DNA of 64,000 nucleotides from an uncultured Mesonia sp. (GTDB lineage: Bacteria > Bacteroidota > Bacteroidia > Flavobacteriales > Flavobacteriaceae), in NCBI GenBank assembly GCA_947494545.1, contig CANLVH010000011.1, positions 1-64,000 of the forward strand, in the 5' to 3' direction. Below are positions 18,205 to 29,582 of the stretch, piece by piece; the stretch's first letter is position 1; each line of letters opens with the position of its first letter. Made by a program: the position numbers and the translations under genes. Under the pieces are notes generated by a model. The model made no database searches. It was given only the letters and a program-made list of their open reading frames with translations, and was not told the DNA's origin.

Positions 18205-19398
18205 TTACGAAATTACTCCCGATCCTAATAATTCTTCGCCATCATACCAAGCTACAAATTGGCCTTCTGTAATGGCGGTTTGCTTGTTTTCAAAAATTAC
18301 GTAAAGAGCTTTTTCGGTTTGGTATAATTTTGCTTCTTCCAAAGGTTGTCTGTAACGTATTCTTGCTTTTACGGCAAGTTCTTCTCCGGGTTGTAGAGCC
18401 AAATCTTCGCGCACCCAATGTATTTCATCTTGGTTTACTTTAAGTCCTTGACGCAAAAGACCCGGATGGTTTTTTCCTTGGCCGGCATAAATAATGTTCT
18501 TATCTACATCTGTTTCCAAAACAAAAAGCGGTTCTGGCGTTCCGCCCACGGCAAGTCCTTTACGTTGCCCTTTGGTAAAAAAATGTGCGCCGTGGTGTTC
18601 TCCTACTTTTTTACCCAGTTGCGGAGAATATGAGTGTTTTTTACTGGCTGCATTTAAATAGGAATTTTTATCGCCATTAAGTTGGGCTTCTTTACTACTT
18701 AAATTTTCACTTTGCGGAATTTCTATAATATCGCCGGTTTTGGGTTTTAATTTTTGTTGTAAAAAATCGGGTAAGCGCACTTTGCCTATAAAGCAGAGAC
18801 CTTGTGAGTCTTTTTTATCTGCCGTAACCAAGTTTTGTTGGGTTGCAATTTCGCGTACTTCGCTTTTTTGCAATTCTCCTATAGGAAACAAGGTTTTTGC
18901 CAATTGCTCTTGCGAAAGCTGACAAAGAAAATAAGACTGGTCTTTGTTTTTATCTTTTCCGGCTAAAAGCCTGTAAATTTTTTTATTATTAACAGTAGTT
19001 TCGGCTTTTCTGCAATAATGCCCCGTGGCAACATAATCTGCTCCCAGCGAAAGGGCAATTTTCATAAAAACATCAAACTTTATTTCACGATTGCAAAGTA
19101 CATCGGGATTTGGGGTGCGACCTTTTTCGTATTCGTTAAACATATAATCAACGATACGTTCTTTATATTCTTCGCTTAAATCTACGGTTTGAAAAGGTAT
19201 ATTTAACTTGTCCGCCACCAGCATAGCGTCATTACTATCGTCTAACCACGGGCATTCGTCGCTAATAGTTACGCTATCGTCGTGCCAGTTTTTCATAAAC
19301 AAACCTATTACTTCAAAGCCTTGCTTTTTTAGTAAATAGGCTGTAACGCTAGAATCTACGCCGCCACTTAAACCAACTATTACTCTTTTTTTCTTCAC
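18205..19398 (-). CDS. mnmA: tRNA-specific 2-thiouridylase MnmA
   Basis: 397 residues. It thiolates U34 of tRNA(Lys/Glu/Gln). The ATP-pyrophosphatase signature SGGVDSS is at 11-17. The two catalytic cysteines are C102 ([11 protein letters not shown]) and C202 (SQGLCFIGK). The protein is about 30 residues longer than E. coli MnmA because of an insert near residues 228-258, a length I associate with Bacteroidota members. Confidence 0.96.
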   Translation of the reverse strand: MKKKRVIVGLSGGVDSSVTAYLLKKQGFEVIGLFMKNWHDDSVTISDECPWLDDSNDAMLVADKLNIPFQTVDLSEEYKERIVDYMFNEYEKGRTPNPDVLCNREIKFDVFMKIALSLGADYVATGHYCRKAETTVNNKKIYRLLAGKDKNKDQSYFLCQLSQEQLAKTLFPIGELQKSEVREIATQQNLVTADKKDSQGLCFIGKVRLPDFLQQKLKPKTGDIIEIPQSENLSSKEAQLNGDKNSYLNAASKKHSYSPQLGKKVGEHHGAHFFTKGQRKGLAVGGTPEPLFVLETDVDKNIIYAGQGKNHPGLLRQGLKVNQDEIHWVREDLALQPGEELAVKARIRYRQPLEEAKLYQTEKALYVIFENKQTAITEGQFVAWYDGEELLGSGVIS

Positions 19399-19438
19399 GT
19401 TCTTTTTTTTGCAAAATTAAACAATAAAATCTGCTTTA

Positions 19439-20110
19439 CTAATGTTGCTTGGTGTCTTCTAAGGTGCCGTTTTTATAATATTTCCAAGTGCCGGTTTTTA
19501 AGCCGTTTTTATAATTTCCTTCGGTTTTTAGCTTGCCGTTGGCATCGTAAATTTTTACCGGACCGTGAAATTTGCCTTTTTTATACGTGTATTCCTGAAT
19601 TAATTGTCCGTTTTTTCCGTAAACCATATTTTTACCTTCTGCTTTACCTTTTGAGAAATGTTGCTTTTCGGCAAGTTTACCGTTATTAAAGTAAACTTCT
19701 TTCCAGCCATCTAACAAATCGTTTTTATAATTTTCTACCATCATAAGCTGTTTGTTATTTTTATGATAGTAGAGCCATTTTCCTTCTTTTTTTCTTCCAA
19801 TCATTTTGCCTTCGCTAACCAATTTTCCTTTTGGGGTATAAAACTTTACGGAAATACTATCGGAATTTGATAAATAGGTTTTGGTAGCTACCGGATGTTT
19901 GTTACTACTTTTATCGTAAAACTTAAAAGTGCCAACTTCTTTACCGTGCTCAAATTGACCTTTATACCTAATCTTATCGGTATTTTCATAATTTTTTTGC
20001 CATTTACCGTGTCTTCGGTTTTGGGCGTCGTGCGTATTTATTTGCGCATTTATAAAGTAAGGAAAGCTTACCGCAACAAAGAGTATAACAAGAGTTTTTA
20101 TATTATGCAT
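19439..20110 (-). CDS. Exported MORN/YwqK-type repeat protein
   Basis: 223 residues. A signal peptide (cleaved after about FINAQ, residue 23) is followed by repeated units of the form G.L...G.Y.NG...G.W..Y..NG, about seven copies. This is the MORN-like repeat of the YwqK family. The database label 'antitoxin' comes from one Bacillus locus and should not be taken as function. Export to the periplasm or outer membrane is likely. The gene diverges from the fasciclin gene across 54 bases. Confidence 0.85.
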   Translation of the reverse strand: MHNIKTLVILFVAVSFPYFINAQINTHDAQNRRHGKWQKNYENTDKIRYKGQFEHGKEVGTFKFYDKSSNKHPVATKTYLSNSDSISVKFYTPKGKLVSEGKMIGRKKEGKWLYYHKNNKQLMMVENYKNDLLDGWKEVYFNNGKLAEKQHFSKGKAEGKNMVYGKNGQLIQEYTYKKGKFHGPVKIYDANGKLKTEGNYKNGLKTGTWKYYKNGTLEDTKQH

Positions 20111-20164
20111 AGGTTGTTTTGTATCTTTAAAATATAGTTTACTTTAGCATTAAAACTTTTAAGA

Positions 20165-21580
20165 ATGAATTTTATTTCAAAATTTGCAAAGATAGTAACA
20201 ATTAGTTTGCCAGTTTTATTTTTTGTGGCTTGTGCAAACGACGATGATAATGATAATATAATAGAAGGCACAAACTCTATTGTAAATTATATGGATAAAA
20301 ATCCGCGTTTTGCCCGTTTCGCGAAAGCGGTAGATAGAGTAGGGCTTAGCAATACTTTAGACGGTAACTCTGGCACTTACACCTTTTTTGCGCCCAACAA
20401 CCAAGCCGTAGAAGCTTTTTTACAAACCGCTAATTTAGATTCTTTGGGACAATTGCCGCAAGAGCAATTACAAAAATTGGTAAAAAACCATATTTTAGAA
20501 ACCTTAAATCCCGTTGCTTCTTTTAATACCGGTTATTACAAAACCATGGCAAGTATTGCGGTGACAGATAGTACAGCTTCAAACTTAAATGTCTATATAA
20601 ATACCCAAGAAAATATACAAATTAATGGTGCAAGCGAAATTATTTTTCCGGATGTAGAAACAGATAATGGCATCTTTCACGAAGTAAATAAACTGATAGA
20701 ACCTGCTTTTTTAGCAACTTTTTTAGAAGTTGATGATAATTTGAATGCTTTTTACCAAAACATAAACAGTGCGGAAATAGAACCTACTTTTTTAAATAAT
20801 TTACAAGATTCTACCAATTTAAAAACTGTTTTTGTACCTAATAACACTGCCGTGGAAGCTTTTAATGAAAACTCTCCTACCAATCCAGACAGTTTGGAAG
20901 CAATTTATGCTTATCATTTATTAGACGAGTTTAAACTTTCTACAGATTTTAGAACCGGCTATACTTCTTCCGTTGTAACGGAAAATTTTACAGGAAATTC
21001 TCACGCAATCAGCAGATATATAAATACAGAAGTCGGTTTAAAAATAAATGGACAGAGTAATGTTGTGATAAACGATATTGTAGCTCTAAACGGAATTATG
21101 CACGTTACCGATGCGGTTTTAAAATTACCAAGTTTAAGCACTTTTATAAAAGCAGATGTACAATTACAAAGCTTTACGGAAGCATTAAGCAGAGAAGACC
21201 AAAGTTCTGAAGCTTTTTTTGTTTTGCTTTCTGAAAATGATTTAAATGCTTCTATGGCACCATTTACCGTTTTTGCGCCTACAGACAATGCTTTTGAAGA
21301 AGTTTTGGCAGAATTATATCCCGAGCAAACGGCCACTATACAGGATATTCCCGCAGATTCATTAACCAATATTTTACAATTACATATAATTCCCGAAAGT
21401 AATTTGCAATCTTCAACATTTACAGATCAAACTTTAAATAGTTTATCCGGTCCGGTAATTTTAGATGCAAACCAAGAAACTTTAGTAGACCCCGCAGAAA
21501 GAACAGCAGAAATTGAAACGCTAGACGTACAAGCAACTAATGGTGTTTTACAAAAATTATTAAAGGTTTTGTTGCCTTAA
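20165..21580 (+). CDS. Surface lipoprotein with three fasciclin domains
   Basis: 471 residues. A lipoprotein signal peptide ends in a lipobox (VACAN, Cys about 23). The following NDDDND acid run matches the type of Bacteroidota lipoprotein export signal that sends proteins to the cell surface. Three FAS1 domains follow (about 35-160, 175-310 and 320-470), each with a TFFAPNN/TVFAPTD-like box and a later H..L segment. FAS1 domains mediate adhesion. A terminator lies about 50 bases downstream. Confidence 0.92.
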   Translation: MNFISKFAKIVTISLPVLFFVACANDDDNDNIIEGTNSIVNYMDKNPRFARFAKAVDRVGLSNTLDGNSGTYTFFAPNNQAVEAFLQTANLDSLGQLPQEQLQKLVKNHILETLNPVASFNTGYYKTMASIAVTDSTASNLNVYINTQENIQINGASEIIFPDVETDNGIFHEVNKLIEPAFLATFLEVDDNLNAFYQNINSAEIEPTFLNNLQDSTNLKTVFVPNNTAVEAFNENSPTNPDSLEAIYAYHLLDEFKLSTDFRTGYTSSVVTENFTGNSHAISRYINTEVGLKINGQSNVVINDIVALNGIMHVTDAVLKLPSLSTFIKADVQLQSFTEALSREDQSSEAFFVLLSENDLNASMAPFTVFAPTDNAFEEVLAELYPEQTATIQDIPADSLTNILQLHIIPESNLQSSTFTDQTLNSLSGPVILDANQETLVDPAERTAEIETLDVQATNGVLQKLLKVLLP

Positions 21581-21633
21581 AAATTACAAATGCTTTTATA
21601 AGCGTAACTGTCAGTTATTATTCTAATTGGTTT

Positions 21634-21671
21634 AATTCCGGTCTTTTTATTAGGTCGGAGTTTTTTTATTT
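21634..21671 (+). terminator. Terminator of the fasciclin gene
   Basis: A ten-pair stem including G-U pairs (AATTCCGGTC with GGTCGGAGTT) around a T-rich loop, followed by seven Ts. Confidence 0.75.
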
Positions 21672-22048
21672 TGAAATGTTTGCTATTCGCTTATTTAATA
21701 GCGGTACGAAATTAAACTGAGAGTAAGCGTTTTAGCAAAAACTTTCTTTATAAAGAGGTATTGAAAATTTACATTCTAAAGCAATAATTTTTTCTTTACG
21801 GAATTTATCTAAAATAGTTTTAGATTGGAAACTAAAGAAAAAATATACAAATAGCTTAATCGTTAAGCTTTGTCAGCTTTCGGGAGCTTAATTACTTACA
21901 GTCTTTGTAATAAAAGCAATAACAATTGTATTCTTTTACTTTCCGTAAAGCTTATTTAAATTGCGCCCAAATTCAGCACCTTATTATTTTAAGCTTAGTT
22001 AGAGAAAACCAAAAGCCTAGTTTGCCAACCGAAGTAATGATTCTTTTA
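21672..22048. other. Gene-free spacer with two decamer copies and a small hairpin
   Basis: No convincing ORF was found on either strand between the two convergent genes. The stretch holds CTTTACGGAA copies at 21794-21803 (plus) and 21941-21950 (minus), and a perfect seven-pair hairpin AGCTTAA-TCG-TTAAGCT at 21853-21869. The two decamers are too far apart to form one terminator. A small RNA cannot be excluded. Confidence 0.5.
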
Positions 22049-22054
22049 TAGATA

Positions 22055-22086
22055 CAAAAAACCTGTCCGTAAAGACAGGTTTTTAA
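22055..22086 (-). terminator. Terminator of yidC
   Basis: An eleven-pair stem (AAAAACCTGTC / GACAGGTTTTT) with loop CGTAAA, 25 bases after the yidC stop and symmetrical enough to act on both strands. The loop and flanks contain GTCCGTAAAG, a one-mismatch version of the window's decamer. Confidence 0.88.
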
Positions 22087-22109
22087 ACATTTGCTTATTG
22101 GTGTAAGAC

Positions 22110-23987
22110 TTATTTCTTTTTTTGTTGCTTTTCTGCTTCTTCCATCATTTCCTGGAATTTTCTCGCAAACTTACCTTTCTTCTTCTTAGGCTTCTTTTTA
22201 TTGGCTTGAATTTTTGCGTGAATTTTATCTTCATCAATAATAAAATTCTTTATTGCCAACATAATTCCTATAGTAATTAAGTTAGAAGTTAAATAATACA
22301 AGGATAATCCACTCGCGTAATTGTTGAAGAAAACAAGCATAAACAATGGCGATAAATACATTATAAATTTCATATTAGGCATCCCGGGTTGTTGCGCTTG
22401 TTGCATACTTTGACCGGTTGTCATCATCATATAAATAAAGATGGCAATAGAGGCTAAGATAGGAAATAAACTTACGTGATCTCCATAAAACGGGATGGTA
22501 AACGGTAACTCTGCAATTACATCATAACTGGATAAATCTTCTGCCCATAAAAAGCTTTTTCCGCGTAATTCAAATACACTAGGGAAGAAATTAAACAAGG
22601 CATAAAATACAGGAATTTGCAACAGAGCAGGAATACAACCACTCATAGGGCTGGCACCGGCTTTGGAATACAGCTTCATGGTTTCTTGCTGCTTCTTCAT
22701 GGCGTTGTCTTTGTACTTCTCGTTCAGCTCGTTTATTTCCGGGCGTAAAACTTTCATTTTAGCCTGCGATACATACTGTTTGTATTGCACAGGAGAAAGC
22801 AATAATTTAATAGCAATGGTTAAGAAAATAATTGCAATTCCTGCTGGTAAGAAACCAGATAACAAATTAAAAAACGGTATGATAAAATATTTGTTTATCC
22901 AACCAAAAATGCCCCAACCCAAAGGTACAATCTCGTCTAAATTGCGCTCATAATTATTTAAGATCTTATAATCTGTTGGGCCGTAATACCATTTTAAATT
23001 TTCATTTAATTCGCCACCTTTTAATTTTACTGGAAGCGTGCTGGCAAAATTTTTGGTATATAAGGTATCTATGTCTTCATCTTGCACCAAGTTTTCAGAA
23101 ACAAATTTACCACGCTCAAAAGGACTGTCGCTTAATAAAATAGAGGTGAAAAAATGCTGGCGGTAGGCAACCCAAGAAATATCTTCGTCTTCTTCTTCTG
23201 CACGATCGCCCTGTCCGGTATAATCATCTTTATCGCCTTCATACTGCCATATTATTTCAGTATAACGATTTTCATACGAAATACTTTTGGCGTGACGATA
23301 GCCTTTTAATTGCCAATCTAAAGCAACATTGTCCTGTAAAACATTGCTTAAACCTTGCGAGCGTATGGTAAAATCTACCATATAATCTTCCGGTTTAATT
23401 TCGTAGAGGTATTCTAAATATTCGTTTTCCGAAACTTTAAGTTTCATAGAAAGCGTGCTTAGACCATTATTTTGCTTTAATTTTGGTTCAAAATAAAGAT
23501 CTTTCGTATTTAAAGTCCGGCCATCTGCGGTACTAAAATTCAGGTTAAAAGTGGCATTGTTGTTTTTTACTAAATATACCGGCTCGCCTTTATAATCTTG
23601 ATGTTGTTTTAGTTTGGCTTCAACTATTTGACCTCCCTTATTACTAATGCTTAGTTTTAGAACATCGTTTTCAAGCACTGTAACATTTTTCTTTGCGGAA
23701 GAAAGTGTACTAGAATAACCAAACGCACCCAAATTAGCTTTTGCGCGCACCAAAGCCAAAGAATCGTCCGGAGTTAAATTTTCTAATTTTTTTTGATCAG
23801 AGGCTGTTGCAGCTTCTAAATCTTCTTGCGATACGTTTTTTTGGGAAGCATCAGCGGCTTGCTCTGTAGTTTGTTGGTCTTGGGTTTCTGGTGTTGCATC
23901 TTGATTAGAATATAACATCCAGATTAAAATACCACCAATTAATACAAAACCTATTAAAGAGTTTAAATCAAATTTTTTGTTTTCCAT
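22110..23987 (-). CDS. yidC: Membrane protein insertase YidC
   Basis: 625 residues. It inserts and folds inner-membrane proteins, alone or with SecYEG. An N-terminal membrane anchor (about 10-25) is followed by the large periplasmic beta domain typical of Gram-negative YidC, then the conserved 60KD_IMP core with five membrane spans from about residue 360 (QYVSQAKMKVLRPE, GASPMSGCIPALLQIPVF). The C-terminus is very lysine-rich, suited to ribosome contact. It lies downstream of pyrG on the same strand with a 156-base gap. A near-consensus -7 (GACTTTTG, minus strand) is at 24037-24044. Confidence 0.98.
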   Translation of the reverse strand: MENKKFDLNSLIGFVLIGGILIWMLYSNQDATPETQDQQTTEQAADASQKNVSQEDLEAATASDQKKLENLTPDDSLALVRAKANLGAFGYSSTLSSAKKNVTVLENDVLKLSISNKGGQIVEAKLKQHQDYKGEPVYLVKNNNATFNLNFSTADGRTLNTKDLYFEPKLKQNNGLSTLSMKLKVSENEYLEYLYEIKPEDYMVDFTIRSQGLSNVLQDNVALDWQLKGYRHAKSISYENRYTEIIWQYEGDKDDYTGQGDRAEEEDEDISWVAYRQHFFTSILLSDSPFERGKFVSENLVQDEDIDTLYTKNFASTLPVKLKGGELNENLKWYYGPTDYKILNNYERNLDEIVPLGWGIFGWINKYFIIPFFNLLSGFLPAGIAIIFLTIAIKLLLSPVQYKQYVSQAKMKVLRPEINELNEKYKDNAMKKQQETMKLYSKAGASPMSGCIPALLQIPVFYALFNFFPSVFELRGKSFLWAEDLSSYDVIAELPFTIPFYGDHVSLFPILASIAIFIYMMMTTGQSMQQAQQPGMPNMKFIMYLSPLFMLVFFNNYASGLSLYYLTSNLITIGIMLAIKNFIIDEDKIHAKIQANKKKPKKKKGKFARKFQEMMEEAEKQQKKK

Positions 23988-24143
23988 AGAAGCATTTATA
24001 AAAGGAAGTATTTTCCTTTTTTAATTTTATTCAGCGCAAAAGTCTCAAAATTATTTTACTTTTTCTGCGCAGGTAGTTATTATTTTTTAAATGTCAAATA
24101 AACCTCCAAAAAGTTTAAAACTGCCAAATTGGCAAGACAATTC

Positions 24144-25772
<1,629 letters not shown>

Positions 25773-25790
25773 TTATGTCTATTCGGGATG

Positions 25791-25798
25791 CAAAAGTA
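25791..25798 (-). promoter_or_regulatory. -7 element TACTTTTG of pyrG
   Basis: A perfect TAnnTTTG match on the minus strand, 33 bases upstream of the pyrG ATG, in the gap after the DUF3820 gene. Confidence 0.65.
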
Positions 25799-25896
25799 CA
25801 AATTTTGTGCAAATAGAATGGCTTTTAAAAGCGCTTTTAATAAATAAAACGCAGTTGCTTAAATTAGAAGTAAATGCACATCGTATTTATAGTAAA

Positions 25897-26118
25897 TTAT
25901 TTTGGCTGCACTTTACGGATGTTTTTTAGCAAACCTTCCAAACCGTTAAGTTTTAATTCATAAACGGCTTCCATCTGTTTATTGGGAAAACCTTTTTGCT
26001 TAAACCAAACAAAGTAAGTTTCAGGAATATCACTAAGATACCAGCCCTTATATTTGCCAAAGTGCATTTTGGCATAAGCCAGTTGGATTAAGTGTTCTTT
26101 TTTAGCATCTATCTTCAT
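25897..26118 (-). CDS. DUF3820 small protein
   Basis: 73 residues with the DUF3820 hallmarks MHFGKYKGWYLSDIPETYF and a conserved lysine-rich tail. The module resembles the C-terminal part of ExoX-type exonucleases and of the exonuclease encoded at 3499-4275. No catalytic residues are present, so a binding role is more likely than nuclease activity. It lies upstream of pyrG on the same strand. Confidence 0.85.
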   Translation of the reverse strand: MKIDAKKEHLIQLAYAKMHFGKYKGWYLSDIPETYFVWFKQKGFPNKQMEAVYELKLNGLEGLLKNIRKVQPK

Positions 26119-26257
26119 AAAAAATTATCTTTTTAAGATATTCTTAGCTAGAATTGTTTGGATTGGTTGTAATTATTTTAGTAGGTTTATTTTTATTTTA
26201 GAATTAGAGGTATCTATTCTAAAAATAATTTAATGTAAAACTATAAAAAAAATAATT

Positions 26258-26830
26258 ATGGCATCTATTTTAGATTTATTAAAAACAGAAACCGGGCAAC
26301 AACTTATAAATGGCGCTAGCAAAGAAACCGGTGTTTCAAAAGAAAAAGCGGGTTCTGTTCTTTCTATGGCGTTACCGGCAATTTTGGGCGCCCTAAAAAA
26401 TAATGCAAAGTCTGACGAAGGAGAAAAAAAGTTAAACCAAGCTTTAGAATCTGATGAACACGACGGTTCTATTTTAAGTAACCTTGGCGGATTTTTACAA
26501 GGAGATAAAAGTGACTTATTAAGCAAAGGTGCCGGCATTTTAAAACATGTTATGGGCGGTAAAGAAGAAGCCAGTCTAAAAAAGAATATAAGTACCACAA
26601 CCGGAGTAGACGCTTCTTCTGTAGGAAAAATAATAAAAATGGCCTTGCCGGTTGTTATGGGATTCTTAGGAAAACAGAAAAAAGAAGCAAACGGAGGCGG
26701 AGTTTCCAGTTTATTAAAATCTGCAATGGGAACAAGCCAAGACGATAATATGCTTGGAGATATTGCCGGCAAATTTTTTGGAGGTAAGAAAGAAAACGAT
26801 GAAAAGTCAGGTGGTTTTTTTGGTAATTAA
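26258..26830 (+). CDS. DUF937 (YidB-like) family protein
   Basis: 190 residues with no signal peptide. The N-terminal DUF937 pattern (ILDLLKTETGQQLINGA, LPAILGALK) appears twice in degenerate form (second around MALPVVMGFLGK). A Gly/Lys-rich tail ends GGFFGN. The molecular role of the family is unknown; I believe it is often linked to stress or envelope conditions. No promoter was recognised. Confidence 0.82.
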   Translation: MASILDLLKTETGQQLINGASKETGVSKEKAGSVLSMALPAILGALKNNAKSDEGEKKLNQALESDEHDGSILSNLGGFLQGDKSDLLSKGAGILKHVMGGKEEASLKKNISTTTGVDASSVGKIIKMALPVVMGFLGKQKKEANGGGVSSLLKSAMGTSQDDNMLGDIAGKFFGGKKENDEKSGGFFGN

Positions 26831-26904
26831 AAGCAGTTCAAAATCTTTTTAACGGATTAACAAAATACTAAAAAAATAAAATTGCTACAAACTATTACAT
26901 TTCT

Positions 26905-26912
26905 TACTTTTG
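26905..26912 (+). promoter_or_regulatory. Promoter of sucC (TTG-20-TACTTTTG)
   Basis: The -7 TACTTTTG has a -33 TTG (26882-26884) with 20 bases between, inside the normal Bacteroidota range. The sucC ATG is 29 bases downstream. Confidence 0.75.
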
Positions 26913-26941
26913 CTGTAGAAAACTAGAAGAAAAACCTGATT

Positions 26942-28138
26942 ATGAATTTACACGAATATCAAGGAAAGGAAATATTAAATAGTTTTGGCGTACGAATTCA
27001 ACGAGGAATGGTTGCCAAAACAGCTGAAGAAGCTGTAGAAGCTGCAAAAAAATTAACCGAAGAAACCGGTACCGGTTGGCACGTTATTAAGGCGCAAGTA
27101 CACGCTGGTGGCCGCGGTAAAGGTGGTGGGGTTAAATTAGCCAAAAACCTACAAGAAGTAGAAGACATTGCCAACGAAATTATTGGAATGAACCTTGTTA
27201 CTCCGCAAACTTCAAAAGAAGGGAAAAAAGTAAATCAGGTTTTGGTAGCAGAAGATGTTTACTATCCTGGCGATAACGAGCCGGAAGAATATTATATGTC
27301 TGTATTGTTAAACCGCGCAACCGGTAAAAACATGATTATGTACTCTACAGAAGGTGGGGTAGATATAGAAACCGTAGCAGACGAAACACCGGATCTTATC
27401 TTTACGGAAGAAATAGATCCTGCCGTTGGTCTTATGCCATTTCAAGCAAGAAAAATTGCTTTTAACTTAGGACTTTCCGGAGCAGCTTTTAAAGAAATGA
27501 CAAAGTTTGTTCACGCTTTATATAAAGCTTTTGACAAGTCTGATTCTTCTCTATTTGAAATCAACCCTGTTTTAAAAACCAGCGACGATAAAATTTTGGC
27601 AGTAGACTCTAAAGTTACTTTAGACGATAATGCCTTGTTCCGTCATAAAGATTATGCAGAAATGCGTGACGAGCGTGAAGAAAATCCTGTTGAGGTAGAA
27701 GCCAGAAAAGCCGGTCTAAACTATGTAGATTTAGATGGTAATGTTGGTTGTATGGTAAACGGAGCCGGTCTTGCAATGGCAACGATGGATTTGATTAAAC
27801 AAGCCGGAGGAGAACCAGCAAACTTTTTAGATGTTGGTGGTACTGCAGATGCAAAACGTGTAGAAGAAGCTTTCAGATTAATCTTAAAAGACGATAAAGT
27901 AGAAGCTATTTTGGTAAATATTTTTGGTGGTATTGTACGTTGTGACCGTGTGGCGCAAGGTATTGTAGATGCTTATAAAAATATGGGAGACGACATTAAT
28001 GTACCAATTATTGTACGTTTGCAAGGTACCAATGCAGATAAGGCAAAACAGTTAATAGACGATGCAGAAGGACTTAACGTAGAAAGCGCTGTTCTATTTA
28101 AAGAAGCAGCAGATAAAGTGCATAAAGTTCTTTCTTAA
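26942..28138 (+). CDS. sucC: Succinyl-CoA synthetase beta subunit (ADP-forming)
   Basis: 398 residues. TCA-cycle enzyme subunit that binds nucleotide and forms the dimer with SucD. The ATP-grasp N-terminus is MNLHEYQGKE with HAGGRGKGGGVK. The ligase domain has GLAMATMD, ANFLDVGGTAD and VNIFGGIVRCD. sucD is not adjacent, since a terminator follows directly, a separation I believe is common in this group. Confidence 0.98.
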   Translation: MNLHEYQGKEILNSFGVRIQRGMVAKTAEEAVEAAKKLTEETGTGWHVIKAQVHAGGRGKGGGVKLAKNLQEVEDIANEIIGMNLVTPQTSKEGKKVNQVLVAEDVYYPGDNEPEEYYMSVLLNRATGKNMIMYSTEGGVDIETVADETPDLIFTEEIDPAVGLMPFQARKIAFNLGLSGAAFKEMTKFVHALYKAFDKSDSSLFEINPVLKTSDDKILAVDSKVTLDDNALFRHKDYAEMRDEREENPVEVEARKAGLNYVDLDGNVGCMVNGAGLAMATMDLIKQAGGEPANFLDVGGTADAKRVEEAFRLILKDDKVEAILVNIFGGIVRCDRVAQGIVDAYKNMGDDINVPIIVRLQGTNADKAKQLIDDAEGLNVESAVLFKEAADKVHKVLS

Positions 28139-28156
28139 TAACTAGAATTAACACAA

Positions 28157-28196
28157 TAAAAAAAGCTGTCTTTCTCAAAAGACAGCTTTTTTTTAT
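28157..28196 (+). terminator. Terminator of sucC
   Basis: AAAAAAAGCTGTC pairs with GACAGCTTTTTTTT around loop TTTCTCAAAA; strong stem and T tract 20 bases after the stop. Confidence 0.92.
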
Positions 28197-28253
28197 GTCT
28201 TAAAACTCCTTTCTGTCAAAACTTGTTTAACTTAGCGGTAAACCAAGATTATT

Positions 28254-29051
28254 ATGAAGAAAATCCTAATATTTTTATGTTGTGTAGTTTTACTTGCTGG
28301 GTGTAAAAACGACTCAAAAGATTCTAACCCTGCTATTTCTAAAGATAAAGAACGCTCGCAGGCGGAAAAAATAATAGATAGTGTAATAATAAGTGCCGGG
28401 GGAGAAGCTTACGAAACCGCAAGTATAGATTTTGATTTTAGAGATAAACATTATCAAAGCAAGCGGCGTTGCGGTCAGTTTTCGTTAAGTAGAACTTTTA
28501 CAGACTCTACCGGCAAAGAAATAAAAGATGTTTTGTCTAACGAAGGTTTTACGCGCTATGTGAACCAAGAAAAGCAAAAATTAGCCGATAGTTTGGTTAC
28601 CGCTTATTCCAACTCGGTTAACTCTGTACATTATTTTATGCAATTGCCTTTTGGGTTGAATGATATGGCGGTAAATAAGAAATTATTAGGAGAAACCAGC
28701 ATTGAAAATAAGCCGTATTACAAAATTAAAGTTTGGTTTGATGCAGAAGGCGGGGGAGAAGACCACGAAGATGAATACCTGTATTGGATAAATAAAAATA
28801 ACTATCACATAGATTATTTTGCTTACTCTTATGAAGTAAACGGCGGAGGAATGCGCTTTAGAAAAGCTTATAACCCACGAGAAATAAAAGGAATCCGGTT
28901 TGTAGATTATAAAAATTATGCACCCAAAGAAGGAGAAAATCCGGCTTTAGAAAACTTAGATCAGTTATATAAAAACAATAAACTAGAGCTTTTTTCGTCT
29001 ATAGAAAATAAAAATATAAAAGTAAATTTGACTGAAACAGATTGTAATTAA
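28254..29051 (+). CDS. DUF6503-type lipoprotein
   Basis: 265 residues. The signal peptide ends in a lipobox (LLAGCKN, Cys 17). The body has the pattern I associate with DUF6503: ASIDFDFRDKHYQSKR, a central GEAxGGGEDHEDEYLYWI-like segment and LVxYKNY near the end. It is probably a periplasmic or outer-membrane beta-rich lipoprotein of unknown function. Its last four bases overlap the end of the convergent phosphatase gene. Confidence 0.75.
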   Translation: MKKILIFLCCVVLLAGCKNDSKDSNPAISKDKERSQAEKIIDSVIISAGGEAYETASIDFDFRDKHYQSKRRCGQFSLSRTFTDSTGKEIKDVLSNEGFTRYVNQEKQKLADSLVTAYSNSVNSVHYFMQLPFGLNDMAVNKKLLGETSIENKPYYKIKVWFDAEGGGEDHEDEYLYWINKNNYHIDYFAYSYEVNGGGMRFRKAYNPREIKGIRFVDYKNYAPKEGENPALENLDQLYKNNKLELFSSIENKNIKVNLTETDCN

Positions 29052-29578
29052 TCTATATCAAAACGCTCTACTTTTCCGGTAATATCCTTACCATTTTTTA
29101 TAATTGTGTATAAATTGCTGTTATTATGTGCAGGAATGTACCGAAACTTTTTCTTCCCTAAAATCAAATTAGCAAACTTAGGCGTGGTGTCCTGGTGACC
29201 AACAATTAGTACCGTTTTACCTTCGGTTTCTTTTTGAAATTGCTCAGAATACATATTATCTTTATCATAAATCTGTACTTTGGTGCCAATTTCTTCTGCT
29301 AACGGGGTTGCGGTTTGTATTGTGCGTTTGTAATTGGTACTGTAAACTAAATCTATGTTTTTATCTTTTAAAACTTTTGCCCAATACTTGGCGCGTTTTT
29401 TTCCTGCGGGTAATAAATCAGGATTCGCTCCTGCGTTTCGGTCTTTTTCAGCGTGTCTGATGAGATAGTAGGTGGTTTCCAAATCTTGCTTTTTTTGTTT
29501 ATTGTCGGCATTAGTTTCTTCCGTAAAGGAAAAAGAAGAACTTAAAACCAAACAGAGTATAAATAGCAAATTTTGCAT
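29048..29578 (-). CDS. Exported histidine-phosphatase superfamily protein
   Basis: 176 residues. A signal peptide (about 1-19) precedes a phosphoglycerate-mutase-like phosphatase domain with the phosphohistidine motif LIRHAEKD (R41, H42), R85 in NYKRTIQTA and the second catalytic histidine in GHQDTTP (H128). The small size resembles SixA-like or short secreted phosphatases. It starts four bases after the phytase-like gene, so the pair is an operon of periplasmic or surface phosphoester-related proteins. Confidence 0.88.
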   Translation of the reverse strand: MQNLLFILCLVLSSSFSFTEETNADNKQKKQDLETTYYLIRHAEKDRNAGANPDLLPAGKKRAKYWAKVLKDKNIDLVYSTNYKRTIQTATPLAEEIGTKVQIYDKDNMYSEQFQKETEGKTVLIVGHQDTTPKFANLILGKKKFRYIPAHNNSNLYTIIKNGKDITGKVERFDID

Positions 29579-29582
29579 AGAC

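Noticed and set aside
19439..20110. Toxin-antitoxin antitoxin (YwqK label) for the MORN protein
   Set aside because: It has a signal peptide and no toxin gene beside it, so a cytosolic antitoxin role is not supported.
26230..26772. A 180-codon open frame antisense to the DUF937 gene
   Set aside because: It mirrors the DUF937 gene, has Pro/Ser/Phe-rich low-complexity translation and no promoter. It is a shadow frame.
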